From positions 3,902-67,901 of the forward strand of contig JBCAZH010000011.1 in NCBI GenBank assembly GCA_038533155.1: a DNA stretch of 64,000 bases. Reading direction: 5' to 3'. The stretch is from CALBPI01 sp038533155. Its GTDB lineage: Bacteria > Pseudomonadota > Gammaproteobacteria > Steroidobacterales > Woeseiaceae. This document shows positions 34,951-42,785 of this stretch, piece by piece (position 1 is the stretch's first letter; every line of letters begins with the position of its first letter). The position numbers and the translations under genes are program-made. The notes under the pieces are model-generated. The model ran no database searches. It saw only the letters and a program-made list of their open reading frames with translations, and had not been told where the DNA came from.

Positions 34951-35583
34951 CTAACTATCGTCTAGATCACGTCTGAGCTTGGCAAGCACTGTCTGACCTG
35001 CCACGACGTCTTGTCCAGCCTCGATTCTCGGAAGTACTCGCTCCGGCAGATAAACCTCGCACACCGATACCAGCCTAAGATAGGCACATCGCTGCCCGTG
35101 CCCTACTCTCTCGCCGTAGCGAAACATCGCCCGCGGCCCTCCAAACCAATGCCGACCGGAAAAAGTGACAACCACGTCATCGCCCTCGTCCGAACGCAAC
35201 CACATGCCGCCGCGCCCAGTAGGCAGCGCACCTTCTGCCACGTTGTCACGCGGATCCAGTAACCGTCCCTCGACCGGGGCTCGCAGTGTGTAGGCGCCCA
35301 AAGGATTGTTGCGGATTCTAATTCTCAGCGACTGGCGGTCGAGCAACCCCGTACGGCACAGCTCGACATCGAGTACCCGCCCGTCGACCGGGGCCAGCAC
35401 GGACAGCGGCGCCAGCGGTAACTCCCGACGCGGATCCTGGAACAACAAAATCCCCAAAACGAGAACAATCACCCAAGGAATCGCCCACAACGGCCCCGCC
35501 CAAAGAGCAGTGCCGATCGCGGCAGCGGCGATCAGCAAGATGATCCACATCCCTTCGGATGCAATAACCGGATAGCTGCGCAT
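34951..35583 (-). CDS. Phosphatidylserine decarboxylase-like protein with altered active site
   Basis: A 210-residue relative of short-form Psd: an N-terminal hydrophobic hairpin (about 10-48), QDPRRE, then LAPVDGRVLDVE with the conserved Asp67. At the point where Psd has D-V-H-V-N-R-A-P, this protein has G96-A-Y98-T-L-R-A-P, so the Asp and His are gone. At the self-cleavage site, normally F-G-S-R-V-D-V-Y-L-P, it has L-V172-S173-V-C-E-V-Y-L-P: the Ser is kept, the Gly is Val. The gene lies upstream of pssA. Either the decarboxylase works with unusual residues or it is a pseudoenzyme. No psd gene with intact motifs is in the window. Confidence 0.8.
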   Translation of the reverse strand: MRSYPVIASEGMWIILLIAAAAIGTALWAGPLWAIPWVIVLVLGILLFQDPRRELPLAPLSVLAPVDGRVLDVELCRTGLLDRQSLRIRIRNNPLGAYTLRAPVEGRLLDPRDNVAEGALPTGRGGMWLRSDEGDDVVVTFSGRHWFGGPRAMFRYGERVGHGQRCAYLRLVSVCEVYLPERVLPRIEAGQDVVAGQTVLAKLRRDLDDS

Positions 35584-35589
35584 CGCTAT

Positions 35590-35595
35590 AGTCTA
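35590..35595 (-). promoter_or_regulatory. Candidate -10 box of the psd-like gene (leaderless spacing)
   Basis: TAGACT on the minus strand ends 6 bases before the ATG at 35583. No Shine-Dalgarno sequence is present. The proS promoter candidate (TACAAT, 35616-35621) lies on the other strand in the same 68-base gap. Confidence 0.4.
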
Positions 35596-35615
35596 CCGCT
35601 ATCTGAGTTCGCCGC

Positions 35616-35621
35616 TACAAT
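35616..35621 (+). promoter_or_regulatory. Candidate -10 box of proS
   Basis: TACAAT lies 30 bases before the proS ATG and would give a short leader. The -35 region is weak. This is the best match in the 68-base gap on this strand. Confidence 0.35.
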
Positions 35622-35651
35622 AGGCACCTTTTCCTCGCCACAGAGAACACC

Positions 35652-37349
35652 ATGCGCGTCAGTCAAGTTCACATCCGCACCTTGAAGGAAGATCCTTCAG
35701 AGGCCGAAATCGTCAGCCACAAGCTGATGTTAAGAACCGGCATGATTCGCCGCCTGACGTCTGGCATTTTTACGTGGATGCCGATCGGTCTGCGCGTGCT
35801 CAGAAAAGTTGAGGCTATCGTACGTGAAGAAATGAACGCCATCGGCGCGCAGGAGTTGTTGATGCCTGCGGTTCAACCGGCAGAGTTGTGGCAAGAAAGC
35901 GGCCGATGGGACAAGTATGGACCGCTCTTGTTGCGCGCCAAAGATCGCCACGAGCGCGACTACTGCGTCGGACCGACACATGAGGAGGTCATCTCCGATG
36001 TCGCGCGGCGTGAGCTGCGCTCCTATAAAGACTTGCCGACCAGCTTCTACCAAATTCAAACAAAGTTCAGAGACGAAATTCGACCGCGCTTCGGGGTCAT
36101 GCGCTCGCGCGAGTTCATTATGAAAGACGCGTATTCGTTCGACCTTGATGAGGACAAAATGGCCGCAAGCTATGACGCGATGTCTCTCGCGTATCACCGA
36201 GCATTCGAACGAATGGGCTTGAAATTCCGTGCTGTGGATGCGGACAGTGGGGAAATCGGTGGTGCCCGCTCTGAGGAATTTCATGTCCTCGCCGAGTCCG
36301 GTGAGGATGCTATCGCCTATTGCGACGCTGACAACTACGCGGCAAACGTAGAACTGACGCCGGCACCCGAGCCCGACACGCGGCCGGAACCCAGTGCTGC
36401 TATCGCCCGCGTTGAAACACCCGGTGCGAAGACGATCGAAGATGCTGCAAACGCCCTGAATCTCCCAGTCGATAAAGTGGTCAAGACTCTGATTCTCGCG
36501 GGAACGGACTCACCCGTTGCCGTAGTACTGCGTGGCGACCACACATTGAACGCAGTCAAGGCATCGAAGCACCCTCTGATCGCGACACCGTTGACGATGC
36601 TCGAGCCAGGTGACGTCGTTAAGGCGACCGGTGCGCCGCCAGGGTCAGTCGGCCCTATGGGACTGGACATCCCGGTGATCGTCGACAACGCTGCTTGGGG
36701 ACTGGCGGACTTCGCTTGCGGTGCCAACGAGAAATTTGTGCATCTGACCGGTGTCAATTGGGGTCGAGATGCTGATCCCGGTTCGATGCCCTTCGACTTA
36801 CGCAATGTGGTTGAAGGGGATCCTTCGCCGCGCGGCGGTGGCACACTGTCGATCGCGCGTGGCATCGAAGTAGGACACATTTTCCAACTTGGTCGAAAGT
36901 ACTCCGAAGCGATGGACGTGAGCGTCCAAGATGAATCCGGTCAGAGCGTTGCACCTTTCATGGGCTGCTACGGGATCGGCATCACGCGCATCGTCGGTGC
37001 GGCGATCGAGCAGAACCATGACGACAACGGCATCATTTGGCCGGAGCCTCTGGCCCCTTGGTCGGTTGTCATCGTCCCAATCAACGCGCACCGCTCTGAT
37101 GCGGTCAAAGATGCTGCAGAGTCTCTCTACCAGACACTGCTTGAAGCGGGCGTAGACGTCTTGATCGATGACCGAGATTCTCGTCCTGGCGCCAAGTTTG
37201 CGGATGCCGAGTTGCTCGGCATACCGCATCGCGTGGTCATTGGAGATCGCGGTCTCGCCGACGGCGATTTTGAGTATCAGTACCGTCGTAAAGGCGAGCG
37301 CGAAATGCTGAAGCGTGACGCAATTCTCAGCCGCCTCGGGGTTGAGTGA
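35652..37349 (+). CDS. proS: Prolyl-tRNA synthetase
   Basis: Class II synthetase charging tRNA-Pro. The 565-residue protein has the long bacterial form: catalytic core with motif 2 TKFRDEIRPRFGVMRSREF, an inserted YbaK-like editing domain at about residues 225-400 that clears Ala-tRNA-Pro, motif 3 near MGCYGIGITRIVGA, and the C-terminal anticodon domain. It is divergent from the psd-like gene. The lytic transglycosylase gene follows 12 bases later, a pairing seen in many gammaproteobacteria. Confidence 0.98.
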   Translation: MRVSQVHIRTLKEDPSEAEIVSHKLMLRTGMIRRLTSGIFTWMPIGLRVLRKVEAIVREEMNAIGAQELLMPAVQPAELWQESGRWDKYGPLLLRAKDRHERDYCVGPTHEEVISDVARRELRSYKDLPTSFYQIQTKFRDEIRPRFGVMRSREFIMKDAYSFDLDEDKMAASYDAMSLAYHRAFERMGLKFRAVDADSGEIGGARSEEFHVLAESGEDAIAYCDADNYAANVELTPAPEPDTRPEPSAAIARVETPGAKTIEDAANALNLPVDKVVKTLILAGTDSPVAVVLRGDHTLNAVKASKHPLIATPLTMLEPGDVVKATGAPPGSVGPMGLDIPVIVDNAAWGLADFACGANEKFVHLTGVNWGRDADPGSMPFDLRNVVEGDPSPRGGGTLSIARGIEVGHIFQLGRKYSEAMDVSVQDESGQSVAPFMGCYGIGITRIVGAAIEQNHDDNGIIWPEPLAPWSVVIVPINAHRSDAVKDAAESLYQTLLEAGVDVLIDDRDSRPGAKFADAELLGIPHRVVIGDRGLADGDFEYQYRRKGEREMLKRDAILSRLGVE

Positions 37350-37355
37350 CATAAT
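37347..37355 (+). promoter_or_regulatory. Extended -10 promoter of the lytic transglycosylase gene (leaderless spacing)
   Basis: TGA-CATAAT, an extended -10 form, overlaps the proS stop and ends 6 bases before the ATG at 37362. There is no Shine-Dalgarno sequence. The same TGN-nATAAT pattern occurs before metG, purM and the DUF1841 gene. Confidence 0.5.
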
Positions 37356-37361
37356 ACGGGT

Positions 37362-37934
37362 ATGAATAGATGCCTGGCGTGGGCGGGACTGCTGGTCGTG
37401 CTTTATTGCGCACCGTTGCACGCTGCAAAGTCGACTGAGCCAGATCCAGAGCTGCTGGAAGCACTCAAACAGGCGTCTTTGGAGGCAGCAACCTTTGAGG
37501 ACCGATTTGACGCAGAAGTCTGGCTCAAGGATATGTCGGCACGATTGGGGCGGCGTGTCGAAGACCCGGACGAGCGAATACAAATTCTAAAGGGCGTCCA
37601 TCGGGAGGCTCAGCGGGTAGATTTGCCACCTGAACTCGTCCTCGCGGTCATCGAAATTGAGAGCAATTTTGACCGGTTCGCTATCTCGCGGGCCGGAGCT
37701 CGCGGCCTTATGCAGGTCATGCCCTTTTGGCTGGATGAAATCGGCCAACCTGACGATAGCCTGTTTGATATCGACACCAACCTGAGAATGGGCTGCACGA
37801 TTCTGCGCCACTACTACGACCGAGAGCGAGGGGATCTGCATCGCTCGCTGGCCCGCTACAACGGTAGCTTGGGTAGCACGCGCTACTCCAACAAGGTGCT
37901 CGATCGACTGCGGGGGCGCTGGCGGCGCAACTGA
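37362..37934 (+). CDS. Lytic transglycosylase, SLT domain
   Basis: Periplasmic peptidoglycan-cleaving enzyme. A 190-residue precursor with signal peptide MNRCLAWAGLLVVLYCAPLHA, a helical linker and the SLT domain: the catalytic Glu is in LAVIEIESNFDRFAISRAGA, followed by RGLMQVMPFWLDEIG and the ARYNGSLG block. It is small and resembles the transglycosylases encoded next to proS. It is convergent with the DUF4398 lipoprotein gene. Confidence 0.93.
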   Translation: MNRCLAWAGLLVVLYCAPLHAAKSTEPDPELLEALKQASLEAATFEDRFDAEVWLKDMSARLGRRVEDPDERIQILKGVHREAQRVDLPPELVLAVIEIESNFDRFAISRAGARGLMQVMPFWLDEIGQPDDSLFDIDTNLRMGCTILRHYYDRERGDLHRSLARYNGSLGSTRYSNKVLDRLRGRWRRN

Positions 37935-37943
37935 TTCAGAAAT

Positions 37944-37960
37944 GCGCCTGGCTGCGGCGC
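37944..37960. terminator. Weak hairpin between convergent genes
   Basis: GCGCC (37944-37948) and GGCGC (37956-37960) can form a 5-bp GC stem with a 7-base loop between the lytic transglycosylase and lipoprotein genes. On the minus strand it is followed by ATTTCT, so it could act as a weak terminator for the lipoprotein gene. There is no T-run on the plus side. Confidence 0.25.
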
Positions 37961-37967
37961 GAATTGC

Positions 37968-38288
37968 CTAAGGCTGATCGTTACTGCGGTACGATTGATC
38001 TCTGATCGATTCGGCCAAATCGCGCGCACGCATGGCTGACTCTTTTGCACGGACCGCATCGCGACGTGCCTCGGCATAGGCCCTGCGCTTAAGGTTGAGC
38101 TCCGCACTGTCCAGCAGTGCATCAGCCTCCTCCAGCGCTTCCGCGGCAAACCGTTCGGCATCAGCCGTCTCTGCAGCGCTGATCGCCTGCCGCGCGTCGC
38201 TCATCTCCTGGACGGGCGGTGTGACCGAGCACGCACTGACCAGCAGCGTGAGCGCGACGCCCCAACCAATTGTTTTACCGGCAGACAT
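37968..38288 (-). CDS. DUF4398 domain lipoprotein
   Basis: A 106-residue precursor with a lipobox, LVSAC, at about residues 16-20, so it should be an outer- or inner-membrane lipoprotein. The mature part is a long Ala-, Glu- and Arg-rich amphipathic helix (ARQAISAAETADAERFA), the DUF4398 pattern, probably a coiled coil. Function is unknown; such proteins often accompany OmpA-like cell-envelope proteins. The extended -10 TGC-GATAAT ends 8 bases before the ATG. Confidence 0.85.
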   Translation of the reverse strand: MSAGKTIGWGVALTLLVSACSVTPPVQEMSDARQAISAAETADAERFAAEALEEADALLDSAELNLKRRAYAEARRDAVRAKESAMRARDLAESIRDQSYRSNDQP

Positions 38289-38375
38289 ATCCCAAAATTA
38301 TCGCACGGTCCATGCGAGCGTCAAGCATTTGACCACGCTGATATCGCCCTGCACCCGTGGCATACTCCGCCCACG

Positions 38376-38969
38376 ATGCATGGAATTTTAGTACTTTACT
38401 ATTCGGTTAACGGCTCCACTGAAGCGTTAGCGCGGGCCATCGCGCGGGGCGTAGACACCGTCCCTGGCGCCGAACCCTGGCTGCGGACTGTCCCGCCTGT
38501 GACGGCGAAAACGGAAGATTCTTTGCCGCCGGTCCCCGAATCTGGTCCGCCCTATGCGACTCACGACGAGCTGGCGGCATGCAGCGGCCTGGTGCTCGGG
38601 AGTCCGACACGCTTCGGCAACATGGCCGCAGCAATGAAGTACTTTCTGGACGGTACGAGCGGCATTTGGCTGACCGGTGGGCTCGCGGGCAAACCGGCCG
38701 GCGTGTTCACATCGTCGACTTCCATGCATGGCGGCCAAGAGAGCACGCTACTGACCATGGCAGTGCCATTGTTACACCATGGCATGCTGCTATGCGGGAT
38801 TCCGTACACCGAACCTGCGCTGGCCGCGACACAGTCCGGCGGCACGCCCTACGGCGCATCGCATGTCGCCGGCACCAAAAACGCGGGCGTTTTAACCGCT
38901 GAGGAACAGACACTTGCGGAGGCACTCGGCGCGCGAGTCGCAACGTCCGCGATACGGCTTGCTCAGTGA
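38376..38969 (+). CDS. WrbA-like NAD(P)H:quinone oxidoreductase (flavodoxin fold)
   Basis: FMN enzyme that reduces quinones with two electrons. The 197-residue protein has the FMN phosphate loop YYSVNGSTEALA near the N-terminus, GLVLGSPTRFGNMAAAMKYFLD, TSSTSMHGGQESTLL and TPYGASHVAG, all WrbA blocks. The extended -10 TGG-CATACT lies 9 bases before the ATG, giving a leader of three bases or less. DUF2069 overlaps its stop. Confidence 0.92.
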   Translation: MHGILVLYYSVNGSTEALARAIARGVDTVPGAEPWLRTVPPVTAKTEDSLPPVPESGPPYATHDELAACSGLVLGSPTRFGNMAAAMKYFLDGTSGIWLTGGLAGKPAGVFTSSTSMHGGQESTLLTMAVPLLHHGMLLCGIPYTEPALAATQSGGTPYGASHVAGTKNAGVLTAEEQTLAEALGARVATSAIRLAQ

Positions 38970-39316
38970 GAACGCTTGTCGGTCGCAGGCGGATCGGTTT
39001 AGCCGCATGGTTCGGTCTTGCGCTAGCGACCACGCTGTGGCTCTGGGATGCGGGAGCATCCGTACACTGGAGCATATGGCCCGTATTGCTCGCACCGTTT
39101 CTGCTACTGCTTCCCGGTATGCTGAAGCCGTCGAGAAACACTTGGCTATTGGCTTTGCTGGCGAGTATCGGCTACGCGACGACCGGTCTAATGGACGCGA
39201 TTGCGAATCCGAACAGCCTGTCCGCGGCCGCCATCCTCGCGGTTGTCGCCCTGGCCGCCTTTTTCCTGCTGATCCCCGCAATCCGGACAATACCGTCCGC
39301 ACAACCCGATCAGTGA
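38966..39316 (+). CDS. DUF2069 family membrane protein
   Basis: A 116-residue protein with four hydrophobic segments at about 10-30, 34-52, 58-75 and 84-108, matching DUF2069, whose function is unknown. GTG start overlaps the WrbA stop as GTGA. WrbA followed by DUF2069 is a recurring gammaproteobacterial pair. Its end overlaps the convergent hda gene by 7 bases. Confidence 0.9.
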   Translation: MRTLVGRRRIGLAAWFGLALATTLWLWDAGASVHWSIWPVLLAPFLLLLPGMLKPSRNTWLLALLASIGYATTGLMDAIANPNSLSAAAILAVVALAAFFLLIPAIRTIPSAQPDQ

Positions 39317-40029
39317 TCGATACCCGCGCGTTTTAGCACTTCGCGAGCGAAAGGCACGGTCAATCGGCGTTTCGCCGACAGCGACGCTTCATCGAGTCGA
39401 TACAACCAGTCATACAGAGTTCGCGAGTCCCGTGGCAACCGCGTCAATAGATAGCGTGCCGTTTCGTCAGGCAGCTCCATACCGCGATGCTCGGCCCGCA
39501 TGCGCAATGCGGCATGCTTTTGCTCATCCTCTAACTCACGCAACCGAAACGCCAACAGTGACTGCGTTCGACTGCGAAGATCCTGCAGCGCGAACGCGGT
39601 GCCGGACGGAACGTCGGAGCCGGCGATTACCATCGCATTGCCGCCCCGAACCACGCGTTCGTAGTGCAGCAACAACGCACGCTCCCACTCGAGATCACCG
39701 ACAATCGCATCGATATCGTCCAAGCACAGTAAAATCTCGGCGGGCAGTTCGTCGAGGACTTGTGGGGGGAATCCGTTGCGTAGCGGCAAGTACATCGCAT
39801 GGCCTGCTGGCTTCGCCGCGACCGTCGCCTGTAGTAAATGCGTCCGGCCACTCCCAGCAGCCCCGCTCAACCATACGCCAGGCGACGGTAGCGCTTGCAG
39901 CGTCGCAATGATCTCGGCGTTCTCTCCCGCGAAAAAAGTCTCAAACCTAGCCTCAACATCCAGCTGAACAGGCAATGGAATCTGCCGGCCTGGCTCAATC
40001 GTCAACCGACTCTCCGCGACTGTGTTCAT
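39310..40029 (-). CDS. hda: DnaA regulatory inactivator Hda
   Basis: AAA+ protein that, bound to the sliding clamp, stimulates ATP hydrolysis by DnaA to stop re-initiation. The 239-residue protein has the clamp-binding motif RQIPLPVQLD at the N-terminus, Walker A SGAAGSGRTHLLQA (Arg in place of Lys, usual for Hda) and LLCLDDIDAI. The ATG at 40029 was chosen because it places the clamp motif at the start. It overlaps the end of the permease gene by 35 bases. Confidence 0.95.
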   Translation of the reverse strand: MNTVAESRLTIEPGRQIPLPVQLDVEARFETFFAGENAEIIATLQALPSPGVWLSGAAGSGRTHLLQATVAAKPAGHAMYLPLRNGFPPQVLDELPAEILLCLDDIDAIVGDLEWERALLLHYERVVRGGNAMVIAGSDVPSGTAFALQDLRSRTQSLLAFRLRELEDEQKHAALRMRAEHRGMELPDETARYLLTRLPRDSRTLYDWLYRLDEASLSAKRRLTVPFAREVLKRAGIDH

Positions 40030-41092
40030 CCAGAAAGTCCTGTGCTTCAGGATGCTCGGACAGGTAGTTTCGATAGGCGTAGCGAACAAAAACCGCGATC
40101 ACCGCAGCGGCTGGTAGCGCCAGCAAAATCCCGAAGAACCCAAAAAGCTGGCCGAAAGCCATGACAGCGAAAATCACGAGGACTGGATGCAACCCGATCC
40201 GATCGCCCACGAGCTTCGGTGTCAAAACGCTGCCTTCAATGAACTGAGCGACTGAGAACACGACAACAACCAAAGCTAGCGTCAGCAGCCCGCCGTCGGG
40301 GGAGTTGATTGCAGTCAGCCCCGCAAGGCCGATTCCAAAGATGAAACCCAAATACGGGACGAAACTCACGAGTCCGGCGACAACGCCGATGGCAAGCGCG
40401 AATTTAAGCCCGATCAGTGACAGACCTACCGTATACATGACCGCCAGACCGACCATAACCAGCAGCTGCCCACGCAGAAAAGCGGCAAGTGTCTCGTCTG
40501 TCTCGCGAGCCAGCACAAACACCGACTCGCGACGGTTGACAGGGATTAATGCGCCAATGCGAGCGACGATCAAGTCCCAGTCTCGCAGCAAATAGAACGT
40601 CAAAATCGGCACTAGGAATACGTTGACCACCGCTGTGAGCAACGCACCGCCAGAGCGCGTAATTTGCGTCAGCAGGGTGGACCCCCATTGCCCCGCCGAA
40701 CTACCTAAAGTTTCCAACATTGCACTGAGCCGAAACTCGGGTTCGCTCGTCCCATTCCCCTCTGCGAGCAGGCCAGCGACATGCGGCCAGACACGCTCCT
40801 CAAGCAACTGGAGATACCTCGGCAGCACCTCGAACAAAGCGGATGCTTGGGTGCGCACCAGCGGCACCAACAGCAACACCAAACCCGCAAGAACCAGGAG
40901 CGTCAGCACGAACACCACGAGCACCGCGACCGGTCGCGGCATGCGCAGCTGTTGCAACTTATCGGCAAGGGGGTCGCCAACATAGGCAAGCAGCGCTGCG
41001 GCGATGAAGGGCGTGAGAACGGGAGACAGGAGATAAAGCAGGATGCCGATCCCCGCGATTCCCCCGATCCATAGCCAGCGGGTCTCCGTCAT
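39995..41092 (-). CDS. AI-2E / PerM family permease
   Basis: A 365-residue membrane protein with about eight helices and the family block LLYLLSPVLTPFIAAALLAYVGDP at the start, VNRRESVFVLARETD in the middle and GLVSFVPYLGFIFG later. Family members export small molecules or act as Na+/H+ antiporters; the real substrate is unknown. A PerM homologue directly before hda is standard in pseudomonads and relatives. It overlaps the phosphatidyltransferase stop by 4 bases. Confidence 0.92.
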   Translation of the reverse strand: MTETRWLWIGGIAGIGILLYLLSPVLTPFIAAALLAYVGDPLADKLQQLRMPRPVAVLVVFVLTLLVLAGLVLLLVPLVRTQASALFEVLPRYLQLLEERVWPHVAGLLAEGNGTSEPEFRLSAMLETLGSSAGQWGSTLLTQITRSGGALLTAVVNVFLVPILTFYLLRDWDLIVARIGALIPVNRRESVFVLARETDETLAAFLRGQLLVMVGLAVMYTVGLSLIGLKFALAIGVVAGLVSFVPYLGFIFGIGLAGLTAINSPDGGLLTLALVVVVFSVAQFIEGSVLTPKLVGDRIGLHPVLVIFAVMAFGQLFGFFGILLALPAAAVIAVFVRYAYRNYLSEHPEAQDFLDEHSRGESVDD

Positions 41093-41652
41093 GCGCGTGA
41101 CCCGCTCATTCGAGCGCCTCGCAGCGCAGTGCGCACGTAATCAACCGTGCTAATCGTGAGGCTTGCCAACAACAGAACCTTGAGACCGTCCAGCAACAGA
41201 TCCACTGGCAACCCGTCCGGCAAAAGTCCTGCCGCATTGATCAGCACCAACAAAACATACAGCAACAGCATCAACGTATTTAGTTTCGACACCAGTGTCG
41301 GTTTGCCCTCAAGACCACCGACAACAAAGTGATACGTAATGGCCCCACCCATGATGATTAGGTCACGTGCGACAACGATCAAAGCGAACCACATCGGCAC
41401 CGCACCGACACTTGCCAGGGCTGCGAAGGTTGCTATGAGAAGTAACTTGTCCGCAATCGGATCAAGAATCGCACCGAGTTCGGTATGCCATCCGAACCGC
41501 CGCGCCAGAAACCCGTCCAACCCGTCGGAAAACCCAGCGGCAACAAACAGTATTAACGCCAAGCCGAACTTCGCATCCAGCAGCGCACCGAACACCAAAG
41601 GCACAAGCCCGATCCGGGTGTACGAAATTATATTTGGCAGCCAACGCAACAT
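41089..41652 (-). CDS. CDP-alcohol phosphatidyltransferase (PgsA-like)
   Basis: Membrane enzyme transferring a phosphatidyl group from CDP-diacylglycerol to an alcohol. The 187-residue protein has the full motif from DGFLARRFG to GAILDPIADK and about five hydrophobic segments. Size and motif resemble PgsA (glycerol-3-phosphate acceptor), but here it sits in the DUF2066-PerM-hda cluster, so it may be a second copy or a cardiolipin-synthase-type paralogue. ATG 41652 was chosen over a longer frame that runs into the DUF2066 gene. Confidence 0.88.
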   Translation of the reverse strand: MLRWLPNIISYTRIGLVPLVFGALLDAKFGLALILFVAAGFSDGLDGFLARRFGWHTELGAILDPIADKLLLIATFAALASVGAVPMWFALIVVARDLIIMGGAITYHFVVGGLEGKPTLVSKLNTLMLLLYVLLVLINAAGLLPDGLPVDLLLDGLKVLLLASLTISTVDYVRTALRGARMSGSRA

Positions 41653-41674
41653 TAGACGCACCGGTATAGGCGGA

Positions 41675-42748
41675 TCAGAACGAGTCGCTCGCAAGGCGCC
41701 AGCGAAAGTACAGGTCGGGCTGCTGAGACTCGACGCCAACTACGGGTGGCGGAGCTACGAGTGCTTCAAGCTCCTCCCCTGCGAGCAATTCACTCAACCG
41801 CTCTCGGCTGGCGAGCGCATCGAGCGTGACATTGAGCTCATCCTGGCGCATGGAAGTCACCCTGACGTTGTCGACAAGGCTGCGGGTTTGCAGAAACCTC
41901 AGCAACTCCGCGTACGACTGCGCGTCACTGACACCGACAATACTCACCCGAACCGCCGAGGACTCCTCCGGGCGCGCCGCAAACCGCTGCAACATGTTGG
42001 CGGCGATGCGTCGCATCATCGCAGTCGGGTCACCGGCCAAGGTCTGTGACTCGCCGGAGAATAGCCACTGCGATCGCCAGCGCCCATTGCCACTCGCATC
42101 TAGCGACACGCGCGCAATGAGAATGCTATCGGCTCGGTAACGCCGGCTCGCGGGTCGCAGCACGTTGCCGAACGCTCCCCAGACGTCACTGACAGCAACC
42201 GCCGCCGAATCGGTTTCATCCATCACAGGAAGTGCGACGGGCAGTCCCGCCGACGAAGCCGATGTGCGGATCAACTCGCGCAACTGTGCCCGCTGGGCTC
42301 TTGCCTCTGGCCGTTCATCGGCCTCAACAGGTTGCGGCGACATCGAGAGGATCTCGCGACCGCCGTCCGGATATTCGACACCGACCCAAGCCAAAGTCAG
42401 CGGCCGGTCACTGCCCCAGACAGGCACACCTGCGGCCTGCAACCCTGCCGTCAAAGCCGCGCCATCGAACGACACCCATAAAGTACCGCGTCCTGATTCG
42501 CGCCAACCCAGCACATACGCAGCGGGTGAGTCGACCAGCGACAACGCCATCGATGGCTCGGGAGTCATTCGTGTCAGCACCTCTCCCAACGCTCGTTGGT
42601 AAGCCAGATCTCGCGCGTTGCGGCGTTGCGCATCAAAAGCGACTTCGGTCGTATACAGATCCGGCGGCTCGACCGCTTGGACGTGTTCGGCCATGCCCAA
42701 CAATACAAGCGCGGCGACCGACATTTTGGTGATCAATGTTCCTCGCAT
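41675..42748 (-). CDS. DUF2066 domain-containing secreted protein
   Basis: A 357-residue protein with a probable signal peptide (MRGTLITKMSVAALVLLGMA, cleavage after VQA). The mature part has the DUF2066 region (RNARDLAYQRALGEVLTRM) and no obvious enzyme motif. Function is unknown. ATG 42748 is supported both by the signal peptide and by TATACT ending 6 bases upstream on the minus strand. It diverges from purM with only 37 bases between, the usual gammaproteobacterial layout. Confidence 0.9.
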   Translation of the reverse strand: MRGTLITKMSVAALVLLGMAEHVQAVEPPDLYTTEVAFDAQRRNARDLAYQRALGEVLTRMTPEPSMALSLVDSPAAYVLGWRESGRGTLWVSFDGAALTAGLQAAGVPVWGSDRPLTLAWVGVEYPDGGREILSMSPQPVEADERPEARAQRAQLRELIRTSASSAGLPVALPVMDETDSAAVAVSDVWGAFGNVLRPASRRYRADSILIARVSLDASGNGRWRSQWLFSGESQTLAGDPTAMMRRIAANMLQRFAARPEESSAVRVSIVGVSDAQSYAELLRFLQTRSLVDNVRVTSMRQDELNVTLDALASRERLSELLAGEELEALVAPPPVVGVESQQPDLYFRWRLASDSF

Positions 42749-42754
42749 CCGCGA

Positions 42755-42760
42755 AGTATA
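42755..42760 (-). promoter_or_regulatory. -10 box of the DUF2066 gene (leaderless spacing)
   Basis: TATACT, 5 of 6 matches to consensus, followed by TCGCGG and the ATG at 42748. There is no Shine-Dalgarno sequence. A -35 box at the expected place would fall on the purM -10 region of the other strand and is not well conserved. Confidence 0.55.
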
Positions 42761-42770
42761 CGAAAGACTG

Positions 42771-42779
42771 TGAAATAAT
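42771..42779 (+). promoter_or_regulatory. Extended -10 promoter of purM (leaderless spacing)
   Basis: TGA-AATAAT ends 6 bases before the purM ATG (42786), and no Shine-Dalgarno sequence precedes it. It lies 11 bases from the DUF2066 -10 box on the opposite strand, so the two polymerase sites must overlap. No PUR-box was recognised. Confidence 0.55.
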
Positions 42780-42785
42780 TTACCC

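Noticed and set aside
36798..37583. Open frame of 261 codons on the minus strand opposite proS and the lytic transglycosylase gene
   Set aside because: Shadow of two real genes; no domain and no plausible ribosome site.
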